From the NCBI GenBank assembly GCA_963791885.1, contig CAWBUL010000004.1, positions 868,001 through 932,000 of the forward strand: 64,000 nucleotides of DNA. Reading direction: 5' to 3'. This DNA comes from CAVSUZ01 sp963791885. Its GTDB lineage: Bacteria > Pseudomonadota > Alphaproteobacteria > Acetobacterales > Acetobacteraceae. Below are positions 43,167-51,959 of the stretch, piece after piece (positions within the stretch are counted from its first letter, which is position 1; each line of letters opens with the position of its first letter). The position numbers and the translations under genes were made by a program. Under the pieces are notes generated by a model. That model was not told the DNA's origin. It was given only the letters and a program-made list of their open reading frames with translations, and made no database searches.

Positions 43167-44239
43167 TCGTCAAGGACCAACGTCTCCACGGAATAAATCG
43201 GCGGCAGGTTCTGCGCGATGCACGACCAGTGATCGCCTTCATCGGCACTGGCGTATAGCGATCCGGTGTTGGTGCCGGCATAAATCCCGGCGGGCTCCAA
43301 GCCATCTGCGCTCATCGCCTGCCGCAATACCCCGAAGAACGCATGCTCCTGCGGTAGGCCGTCGCGCAGCGCCTGCCACGTTTCGCCCCCATCTCGCGTG
43401 CGCCAAACCGCGGCACTGGCGTCCGGTGCGTAACGCCCGAGCTCGGCGCCGTTCAAGGGAAACAGGAACAGCGTCGACGGATCGCGGGGATGCGCGGCGG
43501 CGGGGAAGCCGAACGTCGAGGGAAGGCCGTCCTCGATGCTCTGCCACGTCGCGCCACCATCGACGCTGCGATACATGCCGCAGTGGTTCTGCTGATACAG
43601 ATGATCCGAGCGCCCCGGCGCCATCACCAGGCAATGCACGCACTGGCCGAACTCCGGGTAGCGCTGCTCTTCCGGCAAGAAATCGCAGCGCGTGCCGCTG
43701 TTGCGCGGCTGCCAGGTCGCGCCGCCGTCCTGCGTGTGAAAAACGCCGGCCGCGGAGATCGCAACCCACATGCGTTGTTCGTCGGCCGGATCGGGCACGA
43801 TGGAATGGAGGATCAATCCACCGGCGCCCGGCTGCCATTGCGGGCACGATGGGTGATCGCGCAATCCGCGCACATGCGCCCAGGTCTCACCGTCATCCTC
43901 GCTCACAAACAGGCCCGCGGGCTGGACGCCCGCGTAGAGCCGGCCATGCGCCGGCGCGAGGCTCCATCCGGCGCGCACCGGCTCCTGGCCTTCGGCATAG
44001 GCCAGACCGTTGCTGGAATGCGTCCATGTCTCGCCCTGGTCGGTCGTTTTCCAGACTGCCGGGCCGAACCACTCATTCCCACCCGCGGCGTAGATGGTGC
44101 CGGTTGTTTCATCCCCCTTCACATGGTTGATCGGCCAGGCGTTGCAGAACGGTCCGCGCAACGACCAGGCCCGGCGGTGCCGATCGCTTTGCAGCAGGAA
44201 CGCTCCCTTCTTGGTTCCGAGCAGGATCAGTATGCGCAT
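43163..44239 (-). CDS. Cytoplasmic Asp-box (BNR) beta-propeller protein
   Basis: 358 residues from ATG at 44239. Begins MRILILLGTKKGAFLLQSDR with no signal peptide, so probably cytoplasmic. At least six Asp-boxes are visible: TTDQGETW, SEDDGETW, TQDGGATW, SVDGGATW, TRDGGETW and SADEGDHW. These mark a sialidase/VPS10-like propeller. Sialidase catalytic residues (RIP Arg triad) are not evident, so the annotation exo-alpha-sialidase often given to this family is doubtful. The overlap with a MoaD/ThiS-like gene points to a joint role. Confidence 0.8.
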   Translation of the reverse strand: MRILILLGTKKGAFLLQSDRHRRAWSLRGPFCNAWPINHVKGDETTGTIYAAGGNEWFGPAVWKTTDQGETWTHSSNGLAYAEGQEPVRAGWSLAPAHGRLYAGVQPAGLFVSEDDGETWAHVRGLRDHPSCPQWQPGAGGLILHSIVPDPADEQRMWVAISAAGVFHTQDGGATWQPRNSGTRCDFLPEEQRYPEFGQCVHCLVMAPGRSDHLYQQNHCGMYRSVDGGATWQSIEDGLPSTFGFPAAAHPRDPSTLFLFPLNGAELGRYAPDASAAVWRTRDGGETWQALRDGLPQEHAFFGVLRQAMSADGLEPAGIYAGTNTGSLYASADEGDHWSCIAQNLPPIYSVETLVLDE

Positions 44240-44346
44240 GGCCGAAGTCCGGGTTGATGGGGGAAAGACACTGACACGGGGTCCGCCCCGATTGCCAGGG
44301 CGGGATGCCGGTCCTACGCTTCCGGCAGAGTATCGGAGGAATACCA

Positions 44347-45976
44347 ATGAAGGTTGGGCAGGCAGTCGCAGCGATCATGAAACGCGAGGGGCTTGAGATC
44401 CTTTGCGCCTATCCTGTGAACCATTTGATCGAATTCGCGGCCGCGGCCGATATTCGCCCGGTCATCGTGCGCCAGGAACGGATCGGGCTGCACATGGCGG
44501 ACGCCATTTCGCGCGTGACCTCCGGCAAGAAGATCGGCGCCTTCTGCATGCAGCATGGCCCGGGGACCGAGAATGCCTATGGCGGCGTGGCGCAGGCTTT
44601 CGCCGAATCAGTCCCGGTTCTCGTGGTGCCGCAAGGCTTTCAGCGTCGGATCGCGCACATCGATCCCAACTACAGCGCAGTGCGCGAGATGCGCGGCATA
44701 TCGAAATCGGCCGAGCCGATCAACATACCGGCCGAGGTGCCGAATGCGATGCGCCGTGCCTTTACCCGGCTGCGCAACGGCCGTGGCGGTCCCTGCATCG
44801 TGGAAGTGCCGGCAGACATCTGGAACGAGGAAATCGGCGATCTCGATTACACACCGGTGGGCCGCCATCGCTCAGCGCCCGACCCGCAGGACGTACGCAA
44901 GGCGGTGCAGCTCGATTCTCGCCGCCAAGCGGCCGGTGATCTATGCCGGCACGGGCATCCACTGGGCGGAGGCGTGGCCGCAGCTGAAGGCGTTCGCCGA
45001 GCTGCTGGGCGCGCCGGTGACCACCAGTCTGGGCGGTAAGAGCTCCTTCCCCGAAAATCATCCGCTCTCGCTAGGCTCCGGCGGCGCGGCCTATCCGAAG
45101 ACCGTCAAGCACTTCGTCGATCATGCCGATCTCATCATCGGTATCGGCTGCTCGTTCACCGAAACCAGCTTCGGCATCAAGTTTCCGAAGGGCAAGCGCT
45201 TCATCCAGACCACGATCGATCCCAACCACCTGGCGAAGGACGTGCCGATAGTGGCGGGACTGATCGGCGACGCAGCGCTTACCTTGGAGGCGCTGAACGC
45301 CGAACTGTCACAAACCCTCCGCGGCCCGCGTGATGCGTCTGACGTGATGAAGGAGATCAAGCAGGTCCGCGAAGAGTTCATGGCCGAGTGGATGCCGCTT
45401 CTGACATCCGACGACGCGCCGCTCAGCCCGTATCGCGTGATCTGGGAGATGATGCACACCTTCGATATGAAGAACACCATCATCACGCATGATGCGGGCA
45501 GTCCGCGCGACCAGATCTCGCCGTTCTGGGTCTCCACCGAGCCGCTCTCCTATATCGGCTGGGGCAAGACCACGCAGCTCGGCATGGGGCTGGGGCTGGC
45601 GATGGGCGCCAAGCTGGCGAAACCCGACAAGCTGTGCGTCAACTTCTGGGGCGACGCAGCGATCGGCTTCACCGGCATGGACTTCGAAACCGCGGTGCGC
45701 GAGCGCATCCCCATCCTGTCCTGCCTGATGAACAACTACTCCATGGCGATCGAGCTCAAGGTGATGCCGATCTCCACCGAGAAGTACCGCTCCACCGATA
45801 TCTCGGGCAACTACGCGGACATGGCCAAAGCGTTTGGCGGCTATGGCGAACGGGTGACCGAGCCCGGGCAGATCAAGGCGGCGCTGCAGCGCGGTATCGA
45901 GCAGACGAAGCAGGGCAAACCGGCGCTGCTGGAGTTCATTACCGCGAAGGAGACGCGCGTCGCGCGTTGGGGCTGA
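44347..45976 (+). pseudogene. ThDP-dependent acetolactate synthase-like enzyme (frameshifted)
   Basis: Two plus-strand frames join to about 542 residues. The first runs from MKVGQAVAAIMKREGLEILC (ATG at 44347 behind CGGAGGAATACC) to DVRKAVQL and contains the catalytic Glu in VRQERIGLHMADA. The second resumes ILAAKRPVIYAGTGIHW and carries the ThDP motif FWGDAAIGFTGMDFETAVRE...NNYS. One extra base at about 44911-44914 breaks it. Related to acetolactate synthase, benzoylformate decarboxylase and similar enzymes; the substrate is not deducible. Precedes a sugar-type ABC operon, so it may act on the imported compound. Confidence 0.8.
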
Positions 45977-45984
45977 TCGTGGCT

Positions 45985-46027
45985 GGGTGGGCAGCAGTCT
46001 GCTGCCCACCCGCAAGCCCCTTGCGGG
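45985..46027 (+). terminator. Two overlapping hairpins after the ThDP-enzyme gene
   Basis: First hairpin: 12-bp perfect stem GGGTGGGCAGCA / TGCTGCCCACCC with loop GTC (45985-46011). Second: CCCGCAA / TTGCGGG with loop GCCCC (46009-46027). They share the bases CCC at 46009-46011, so they compete at the edge. No T-run follows. Could terminate the ThDP transcript or separate its expression from the ABC operon beginning at 46082. Confidence 0.55.
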
Positions 46028-46081
46028 CGGACCAAAACAAGCGATAACACGCAAAAAACCCAGGGAAGCAAACGTCCGCTC

Positions 46082-47140
46082 ATGGCCACCGTCAGTATCC
46101 GCAACGTACGCAAGTCCTTCGGGTCGACCGAGGTGCTGCACGGCGTGAGCGTCGAGATCGAGGACGGCGAGTTCGTCATCCTTGTAGGGCCGTCCGGTTG
46201 CGGAAAGTCAACTTTGCTGCGGATGCTCGCCGGCCTGGAAAATATAAGCGCGGGAGAAATCGCCATCGGCGGCCGCGTGGTGAACAATGTCCCGCCCAAG
46301 CAGCGCGACATTGCGATGGTGTTCCAGAACTACGCGCTTTATCCGCACATGACGGTGCGGTCCAACATGGCATTCTCCCTGGAACTCGCGAAGGCGCCCA
46401 AGACGCTGATCGATCAGAAGGTCGCGCGCGCGGCCGAGATCCTCGGCCTCACGCAATATCTCAATCGCTATCCCCGCCAGCTCTCGGGCGGTCAGCGCCA
46501 GCGCGTCGCGATGGGACGGGCCATTGTGCGGGACCCGCAGGTCTTCCTGTTTGACGAGCCGCTGTCCAATCTGGATGCCAAGCTCCGCGTCGCCATGCGC
46601 GCCGAGATCAAGGAACTGCATCAGCGGTTGCAGACCACGACCGTGTACGTCACCCACGATCAGATCGAGGCCATGACGATGGCCGACAAGATCGTGGTGA
46701 TGAACAGCGGCAATGTAGAGCAGATCGGCGCGCCGCTCGATCTCTACGATCATCCGGCGAACCTGTTTGTTGCCGGGTTCATCGGCTCGCCCGCCATGAA
46801 CTTCGTGAAGGGCCGGATCGAGGACGGCGCCTTCCGTGCCGAAGCCGGGATCAACCTGCCGCTCCCCGGCGGCCGCAATGGGTCGGACGGCCGCCCCGCC
46901 ATCTATGGCATCCGCCCCGAACACTTCCAGTTGCGCGGCGATGGCCTGCCCGCCCGGGTGAACGTCATCGAACCCACCGGCTCCGAAACTCAGGTGATGG
47001 CCGAGTTCGCCGGCACACCAATCATCTGCGCGTTCCGCGAGCGGCTGAACGCTCGCCCCGGCGATACCATCCGCGTGGCCGCAGACCCGGCGCTGGTGCA
47101 CCTGTTCGATGCCGGCACCGGCGAACGGCTGAATGCCTGA
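46082..47140 (+). CDS. Sugar-type ABC ATPase (UgpC/MsmK/MalK family)
   Basis: 352 residues. Walker A GPSGCGKS, signature LSGGQRQRVAMGRAI, Walker B VFLFDEPLSNLDAKLR, switch VTHDQIEAMTMADKI, and a C-terminal TOBE/OB domain (GIRPEHFQL onward) as in MalK-class ATPases. First gene of the transporter operon, followed by two binding proteins and two permeases, so the set is complete. Confidence 0.92.
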   Translation: MATVSIRNVRKSFGSTEVLHGVSVEIEDGEFVILVGPSGCGKSTLLRMLAGLENISAGEIAIGGRVVNNVPPKQRDIAMVFQNYALYPHMTVRSNMAFSLELAKAPKTLIDQKVARAAEILGLTQYLNRYPRQLSGGQRQRVAMGRAIVRDPQVFLFDEPLSNLDAKLRVAMRAEIKELHQRLQTTTVYVTHDQIEAMTMADKIVVMNSGNVEQIGAPLDLYDHPANLFVAGFIGSPAMNFVKGRIEDGAFRAEAGINLPLPGGRNGSDGRPAIYGIRPEHFQLRGDGLPARVNVIEPTGSETQVMAEFAGTPIICAFRERLNARPGDTIRVAADPALVHLFDAGTGERLNA

Positions 47141-47159
47141 TTCCATCAAGGAGACAGCA

Positions 47160-48533
47160 ATGAACGGACTAACCCGTCGCGACTCCCTGTTGCTCGGCGC
47201 CGCGTTCGGTGCCGGCGTGCCCATGATCGGCGCGCGGGCGCAGACCGCCCCGACGCCTCCCCCCGTCTCCGATGGTTCCGACGTCCCGGTCGATTCCAGC
47301 GTGAAGGAGCCAGAGTGGCAGATCGAGAAAGGCGCGACGCTGAAGGTCGTGCGTCCTGCCAAATTTGTTGATCCCGACCAGACGTACTGGGACTCCAACA
47401 CCAAGAAATTCACCGCAAAGACCGGTATCCCCGTCCAGACCAGCTATCTTTCGTGGGAAGATCTGGCGCCGCAGACCGCCGTGATCGCCAACACCGGCGG
47501 GGGCGCCGATATCGTCATCGGCTTCTCGATTTCGCCATTTCTGTATACCGAGAAGCTGGTGCGCATGGATGACGTGACCAATTATCTCGGCAAGAAGTAC
47601 GGCGGCTGGTTTGATCTTGCGCTGCTGTATGGACGCAAGTGGAAGACGAATGACTGGATCGCGCTGCCGATCGGCGGCGGCACCGGACCGACCGTGTATC
47701 GGCAGTCATGGGTCAAGGAAGCGGGCTACGACAGCATCCCCGACGATCTGAATGGCTTCCTCACGCTGTGCCAGAAGCTCAAGCAGAACGGCCATCCCTG
47801 CGGCTTCTCCCTTGGCCACGCGGTCGGCGACGCCAACGGTTTTGCCGAGTGGGCGCTGTGGACGCATGGCGGGCGCCTGGTGGATGACGCAGGCAAGGTT
47901 GCGCTCGATTCGAAGGAAACCATCAACGCCCTGAAATACGTATCCGAGCTGTACAAGACCATGATTCCTGGCACCATTGCCTGGAATGATGCGGGCAACA
48001 ACAAGGCCTATATAGCGGGCGACATCAGCCTGACCTTCAACGGTGTTTCCATCTACTTCGTGCTCAAGAACTCGCCTGATCCTAAGCTGCAGGCGATGGC
48101 AGCCGACACCATGCACCAGAAGGTGCCGCAGGGCCTGGCCAAGCGTTCGCCCATGTCGGCGGCGATTATGAACTCCATGCTGTTCAAGCACAGCAAATAC
48201 CCGAACGCCGCCAAGGCCTACCTGACCTTCATGATGGAAGCGCCGCAATACGCGCCCTGGCTCTCCTCTTGTCTCGGCTACTGGTCGGAGCCGCTGAAAT
48301 CCTACGCGAAGATGAAGTTCTGGACGGAGGATCCGAAGCTCGGGCCATACGCGTCGGCGATGGATACGATCTACTACGACGGCTTCTCCGGCCCGATCGA
48401 ACCCGCTGCCAGCGCCGTGATCGCCAACTATACCGTGGTCGACATGTTCGCCTCGGTCGCGACCGGCAACGCCACGCCCGAGGCCGCCGCAAAGGCCGCA
48501 GCGCGGCAGGCCGAGCGGTACTACAAAACCTGA
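47160..48533 (+). CDS. ABC extracellular solute-binding protein family 1 (copy 1)
   Basis: 457 residues from ATG at 47160 behind AAGGAGACAGC. Tat-type signal LTRRDSLLLGAAFGAGVP. The mature protein shares most of its sequence with the next gene, for example YLGKKYGGWFDLALLYGRKW, GGGTGPTVYRQSWVKEAGYD, CGFSLGHAVGDANGFAEWAL and IPGTIAWNDAGNNKAYIAG. The family binds sugars, glycerol phosphates or polyols. Tat export implies that the protein folds before secretion. The ligand is unknown. Confidence 0.9.
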   Translation: MNGLTRRDSLLLGAAFGAGVPMIGARAQTAPTPPPVSDGSDVPVDSSVKEPEWQIEKGATLKVVRPAKFVDPDQTYWDSNTKKFTAKTGIPVQTSYLSWEDLAPQTAVIANTGGGADIVIGFSISPFLYTEKLVRMDDVTNYLGKKYGGWFDLALLYGRKWKTNDWIALPIGGGTGPTVYRQSWVKEAGYDSIPDDLNGFLTLCQKLKQNGHPCGFSLGHAVGDANGFAEWALWTHGGRLVDDAGKVALDSKETINALKYVSELYKTMIPGTIAWNDAGNNKAYIAGDISLTFNGVSIYFVLKNSPDPKLQAMAADTMHQKVPQGLAKRSPMSAAIMNSMLFKHSKYPNAAKAYLTFMMEAPQYAPWLSSCLGYWSEPLKSYAKMKFWTEDPKLGPYASAMDTIYYDGFSGPIEPAASAVIANYTVVDMFASVATGNATPEAAAKAAARQAERYYKT

Positions 48534-48542
48534 GCAACGGCC

Positions 48543-48569
48543 GGCCCCGTTCGCACCGCGGGTGGGGCC
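48543..48569 (+). other. Intercistronic hairpin after binding protein 1
   Basis: GGCCCC / GGGGCC close a 15-nt GC-rich loop 10 bases after the stop. It sits where mRNA-protecting hairpins are common behind binding-protein genes; no T-run follows. Confidence 0.4.
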
Positions 48570-48665
48570 TTCCCGCTTTGCCTTCCTCCCGCAACGGAGC
48601 CATTATCCCCGGCAGAAGGCCATCAAGGCCTCACGGCTTCGGCCGATCTACGGGAGGTTTAGTCC

Positions 48666-50012
48666 ATGACTATCAGTATCACACGCCGGGATTCCCTGAT
48701 TCTTGGAGCGGCGGCATTGGGTGCGCACAGCGCGTTTGCTCAGGACGCGCCGGTGACGGACGTACCCATGGCGGACGTGAAGCCGCCGGAATTCCAGATC
48801 GAGAAGGGGGCCGAGCTTCACACCATCCGGCCGGCGAAGTTCGTAGACCCCGATTCCGTCTGGTGGGATCGGAATACCAAAAAGTTCACGGATCAGACGG
48901 GCATCCCGGTTTCGGTCAACTACATCAGTTGGGAGGATCTGCGGCCGCAGACAGCGGTAATTGCCAATACCGGGGGCGGCGTGGACCTGATCTTCGGCTG
49001 GGCGGTCGATCCGTTCCTGTACGAAGAGAAGCTGGTAGGAATGAACGACCTCGCCGATTATCTGGGCAAGAAATACGGCGGCTGGTTCGACATCGCGAAA
49101 CTGTATGGCACGCGTTGGAAGACCGATCACTGGCACAGCTTGCCGATCGGCGGTGGTACCGGGCCAACGGTGTACCGCATGTCCTGGGTGAAGGAGGCAG
49201 GGTACGATAAGATCCCGGACGACCTGGACCAGTTCCTTGAACTATGCCGCAAGCTGCACACTACGGGCCACCCGTGCGGATTTTCGTTGGGCCATGCAGT
49301 GGGTGATGCCAACGGCTTCGCCGAATGGGCGCTGTGGTCACACAACGGCAAAGTGGTAGACGAAGGCGGCAAGATCGCGCTCGAATCGAAGGAGACGATC
49401 AACGCCCTGAAATACGTGGCCGAACTCTACAAGGTCATGATCCCCGGCACGATTGCCTGGAACGACGCAGGGAACAACAAGGCCTATATCGCCGGCCAGA
49501 TAGGACTGACGTTCAACGGTGTTTCGATCTACCAGGTGCTGAAGACCTCGCCGGATCCCACTCTGCAGGCGATGGCGAAGGACACGATGCATCAGGCGGT
49601 CCCACGCGGCCTGGCGAAGCGCAGTCCGATGACCGCCGGACCGATGCAGGCGATGCTGTTCCAGCACAGCAAATATCCCAACGCCGCGAAGGAATATATC
49701 CGCTTCATGATGGAGGCGCCGCAATACGGCCCGTGGCTGGCGAATTGCCTGGGGTATTGGTCGGAGCCGTTGAAGGCGTACTCAAAAATGAAGTTCTGGA
49801 CTGACGATCCTAAGCTCGCGCCGTACGCGAACGCTATGGACACCATCTATTACGACGGCTACGCAGGCCCGGTCTCCGCCGCCGCTTCGGCCGTGGTGGC
49901 GAACTACACCGTGGTCGATATGTTCGCCTCGGTCGCGACCGGCAATTCCACGCCCGAGCAAGCGGCGAAAGCGGCTGCAAAACAGGCGGCACGGTATTAC
50001 GGAAGGGTGTAG
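48666..50012 (+). CDS. ABC extracellular solute-binding protein family 1 (copy 2)
   Basis: 448 residues, a close paralogue of the preceding gene, with a Tat-type signal ITRRDSLILGAAALGAHSAFA and a good ribosome site (GGGAGG). The two share the same order of conserved blocks through to YYDGYAGPVSAAASAVVANY and the Ala/Lys-rich C-terminus. They are therefore a tandem duplication that has diverged, perhaps to broaden ligand range for one permease pair. Confidence 0.9.
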   Translation: MTISITRRDSLILGAAALGAHSAFAQDAPVTDVPMADVKPPEFQIEKGAELHTIRPAKFVDPDSVWWDRNTKKFTDQTGIPVSVNYISWEDLRPQTAVIANTGGGVDLIFGWAVDPFLYEEKLVGMNDLADYLGKKYGGWFDIAKLYGTRWKTDHWHSLPIGGGTGPTVYRMSWVKEAGYDKIPDDLDQFLELCRKLHTTGHPCGFSLGHAVGDANGFAEWALWSHNGKVVDEGGKIALESKETINALKYVAELYKVMIPGTIAWNDAGNNKAYIAGQIGLTFNGVSIYQVLKTSPDPTLQAMAKDTMHQAVPRGLAKRSPMTAGPMQAMLFQHSKYPNAAKEYIRFMMEAPQYGPWLANCLGYWSEPLKAYSKMKFWTDDPKLAPYANAMDTIYYDGYAGPVSAAASAVVANYTVVDMFASVATGNSTPEQAAKAAAKQAARYYGRV

Positions 50013-50022
50013 GGAAATCTCT

Positions 50023-50052
50023 GGGGGCTTCGGCCCCCTGTTCCTTCGGGAA
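50023..50052 (+). other. Two UUCG-capped hairpins between binding protein 2 and permease
   Basis: GGGGGC-TTCG-GCCCCC (50023-50038) is followed by TTCC-TTCG-GGAA (50041-50052). Both have C/G- or C-closing UUCG tetraloops, which are very stable in RNA. The second one overlaps the GGGAAGG ribosome site of the permease at 50059, so it can limit permease translation and protect the upstream mRNA. Confidence 0.65.
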
Positions 50053-50058
50053 GGCAGA

Positions 50059-51015
50059 ATGGACGCAACGGTTCACCCAGCCATTACCTTCACCCCCCGG
50101 CAGGAGGGGTGGGTCACCCGGCTGTTCGACTACAAGCCGTTTTTGGTCTTTCTGTGTATGCTGCCCTCGGCGGGACTGCTGCTGGTCTTCCTGACTTATC
50201 CGCTGGGCCTCGGCGTCTGGCTGGCGTTCACCGACACAACAATCGGCCAGCCCGGCCAATGGATCGGGCTGGACAACTTCATCTCCCTCTGGAACGACCC
50301 GATCTTCTGGATGGCCGTGTGGCAGACGATCTTCTACACGACGGCGGCGACGATCGGTAAATTTGCGCTCGGCCTGTGGCTTGCGCTGCTTCTCAACCAC
50401 CACATGCCCTTCAAGGCCATCCTCCGCGCCATCCTGCTCTTGCCGTGGATCGTGCCCACGGTTCTGTCCGCCATCGCCTGGTGGTGGATCTACGATCCGC
50501 AGTTCTCCATCATCTCTTACGTCTGGGTGGACGTGCTGCACATGCAGAAGAACTACATCAACTTCCTAGGCACGCCCTGGCCCGCGCGCTGGTCGCTGGT
50601 CGTTGCCAATATCTGGCGCGGCATTCCGTTCGTTGCCATCACGCTTCTCGCAGGGCTGCAGACGATCTCTCCGTCGCTCTACGAGGCGGCGCTGCTGGAT
50701 GGCGCCTCGGGCTGGCAGCGGTTCCGCCGAATCACGGTGCCGCTCCTGATGCCAATTCTCTCGGTGGTTCTGACTCTCAGCATCCTGTTCACCTTCTCCG
50801 ACTTCCAGCTTGTCTACGCGATCACGCGCGGCGGTCCGTTCAACACCACCCATCTGATGGCGACGCTGGCGTTCCAGCGCGCCATTCCGGGCTCCGAACT
50901 GGGGGAGGGGGCGGCCATCGCGGTCTCCATGATCCCGTTCCTGCTGGTGGCGACGCTGGTGAGTTTCTTCGGCCTCGGCCGACGCAAGTGGATGCAGGGC
51001 GAAGCCAATGAGTGA
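50059..51015 (+). CDS. Sugar-type ABC permease (MalF/UgpA type)
   Basis: 318 residues, six membrane spans, with the coupling loop EAALLDGASGWQRFRRITVP and the LLFTFSDFQLVYAITRGGPF region typical of MalF/UgpA-class permeases. Overlaps the second permease by 8 bases. Works with the Tat-exported binding proteins and the MalK-type ATPase upstream. Confidence 0.9.
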   Translation: MDATVHPAITFTPRQEGWVTRLFDYKPFLVFLCMLPSAGLLLVFLTYPLGLGVWLAFTDTTIGQPGQWIGLDNFISLWNDPIFWMAVWQTIFYTTAATIGKFALGLWLALLLNHHMPFKAILRAILLLPWIVPTVLSAIAWWWIYDPQFSIISYVWVDVLHMQKNYINFLGTPWPARWSLVVANIWRGIPFVAITLLAGLQTISPSLYEAALLDGASGWQRFRRITVPLLMPILSVVLTLSILFTFSDFQLVYAITRGGPFNTTHLMATLAFQRAIPGSELGEGAAIAVSMIPFLLVATLVSFFGLGRRKWMQGEANE

Positions 51016-51913
51016 CGTCACCGCCGAACGGGCGGACATCCCGGAGCCTACGACCGACGTGCCGGAGCGGTTGTCGTGGGATTCACGCGCGCGGCGGATG
51101 GTGACGATCTACCTGCCGCTGGCCTGCTTCGCCATCGTGCTGCTGTTTCCGTTTTATTGGATGACGATCACGGCGTTCAAACCAGACTACGAGATGTACG
51201 ACTACAAGAAGTACAATCCGTTCTGGATCCACTCGCCGACGCTCGACAACATCAAGAAGCTGCTGTTCGACACGGCGTATCCGCGCTGGCTGATGGTGAC
51301 GATGATGATCGCCGTCGGCGCCACGGCGCTGTCGTTGTTCTCCAGCGTGCTCGCCGCTTACGCCATCGAGCGTCTGCGCTTCAAAGGCTCACGCCATGTC
51401 GGGTTGGCGATCTACCTCGCGTATCTCGTGCCGCCGACCATCCTGTTCATTCCGCTTGCCACTTTGGTGTTCCAGTTCGGCCTGTTCGACAACCCGCTGG
51501 CACTGATCCTCACTTACCCGACGTTCCTGGTGCCGTTCTGCACCTGGCTGCTGATTGGCTACTTCAAATCCATCCCGTATGAGCTGGAGGAATGCGCGCT
51601 GATAGACGGCGCATCCCGCTTACAGATCCTCTGGCGGATCACCCTGCCCCTGGCAATTCCAGGGCTGATCTCGGCCGGTATCTTCGCTTTCACTTTGTCC
51701 TGGAACGAGTTCATCTACGCGCTCGCCTTCATCCAATCGACCGATAAGAAGACGGTGCCAGTGGCGATCCTGACGGAGTTGGTGACAGGCGACGTGTATC
51801 AGTGGGGTTCGCTGATGGCCGGCGCGCTATTGGGGTCGTTGCCGGTGGCGCTGTTCTATTCGATCTTCGTCGAATACTACGTCTCGAGCATGACAGGCGC
51901 CGTGAAAGAGTAG
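51008..51913 (+). CDS. Sugar-type ABC permease (MalG/UgpE type)
   Basis: 301 residues. N-terminal soluble stretch of about 30 residues, six spans, coupling loop ECALIDGASRLQILWRITLP, then LAIPGLISAGIFAFTLSWNEF as in MalG-class proteins. Last gene of the operon, followed by a strong convergent terminator. Confidence 0.9.
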   Translation: MSDVTAERADIPEPTTDVPERLSWDSRARRMVTIYLPLACFAIVLLFPFYWMTITAFKPDYEMYDYKKYNPFWIHSPTLDNIKKLLFDTAYPRWLMVTMMIAVGATALSLFSSVLAAYAIERLRFKGSRHVGLAIYLAYLVPPTILFIPLATLVFQFGLFDNPLALILTYPTFLVPFCTWLLIGYFKSIPYELEECALIDGASRLQILWRITLPLAIPGLISAGIFAFTLSWNEFIYALAFIQSTDKKTVPVAILTELVTGDVYQWGSLMAGALLGSLPVALFYSIFVEYYVSSMTGAVKE

Positions 51914-51923
51914 GGGAGGGAGT

Positions 51924-51945
51924 GCCCCCTTTGGAAAAAGGGGGC
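51924..51945. terminator. Convergent bidirectional terminator
   Basis: Perfect 9-bp stem GCCCCCTTT / AAAGGGGGC with loop GGAA, located between the permease stop (51913) and the hydrolase stop (51960). The A/T pairs at the top of the stem and nearby position fit a terminator for both strands, although long T-runs are absent. Confidence 0.65.
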
Positions 51946-51959
51946 TCCATTTGGACTAT

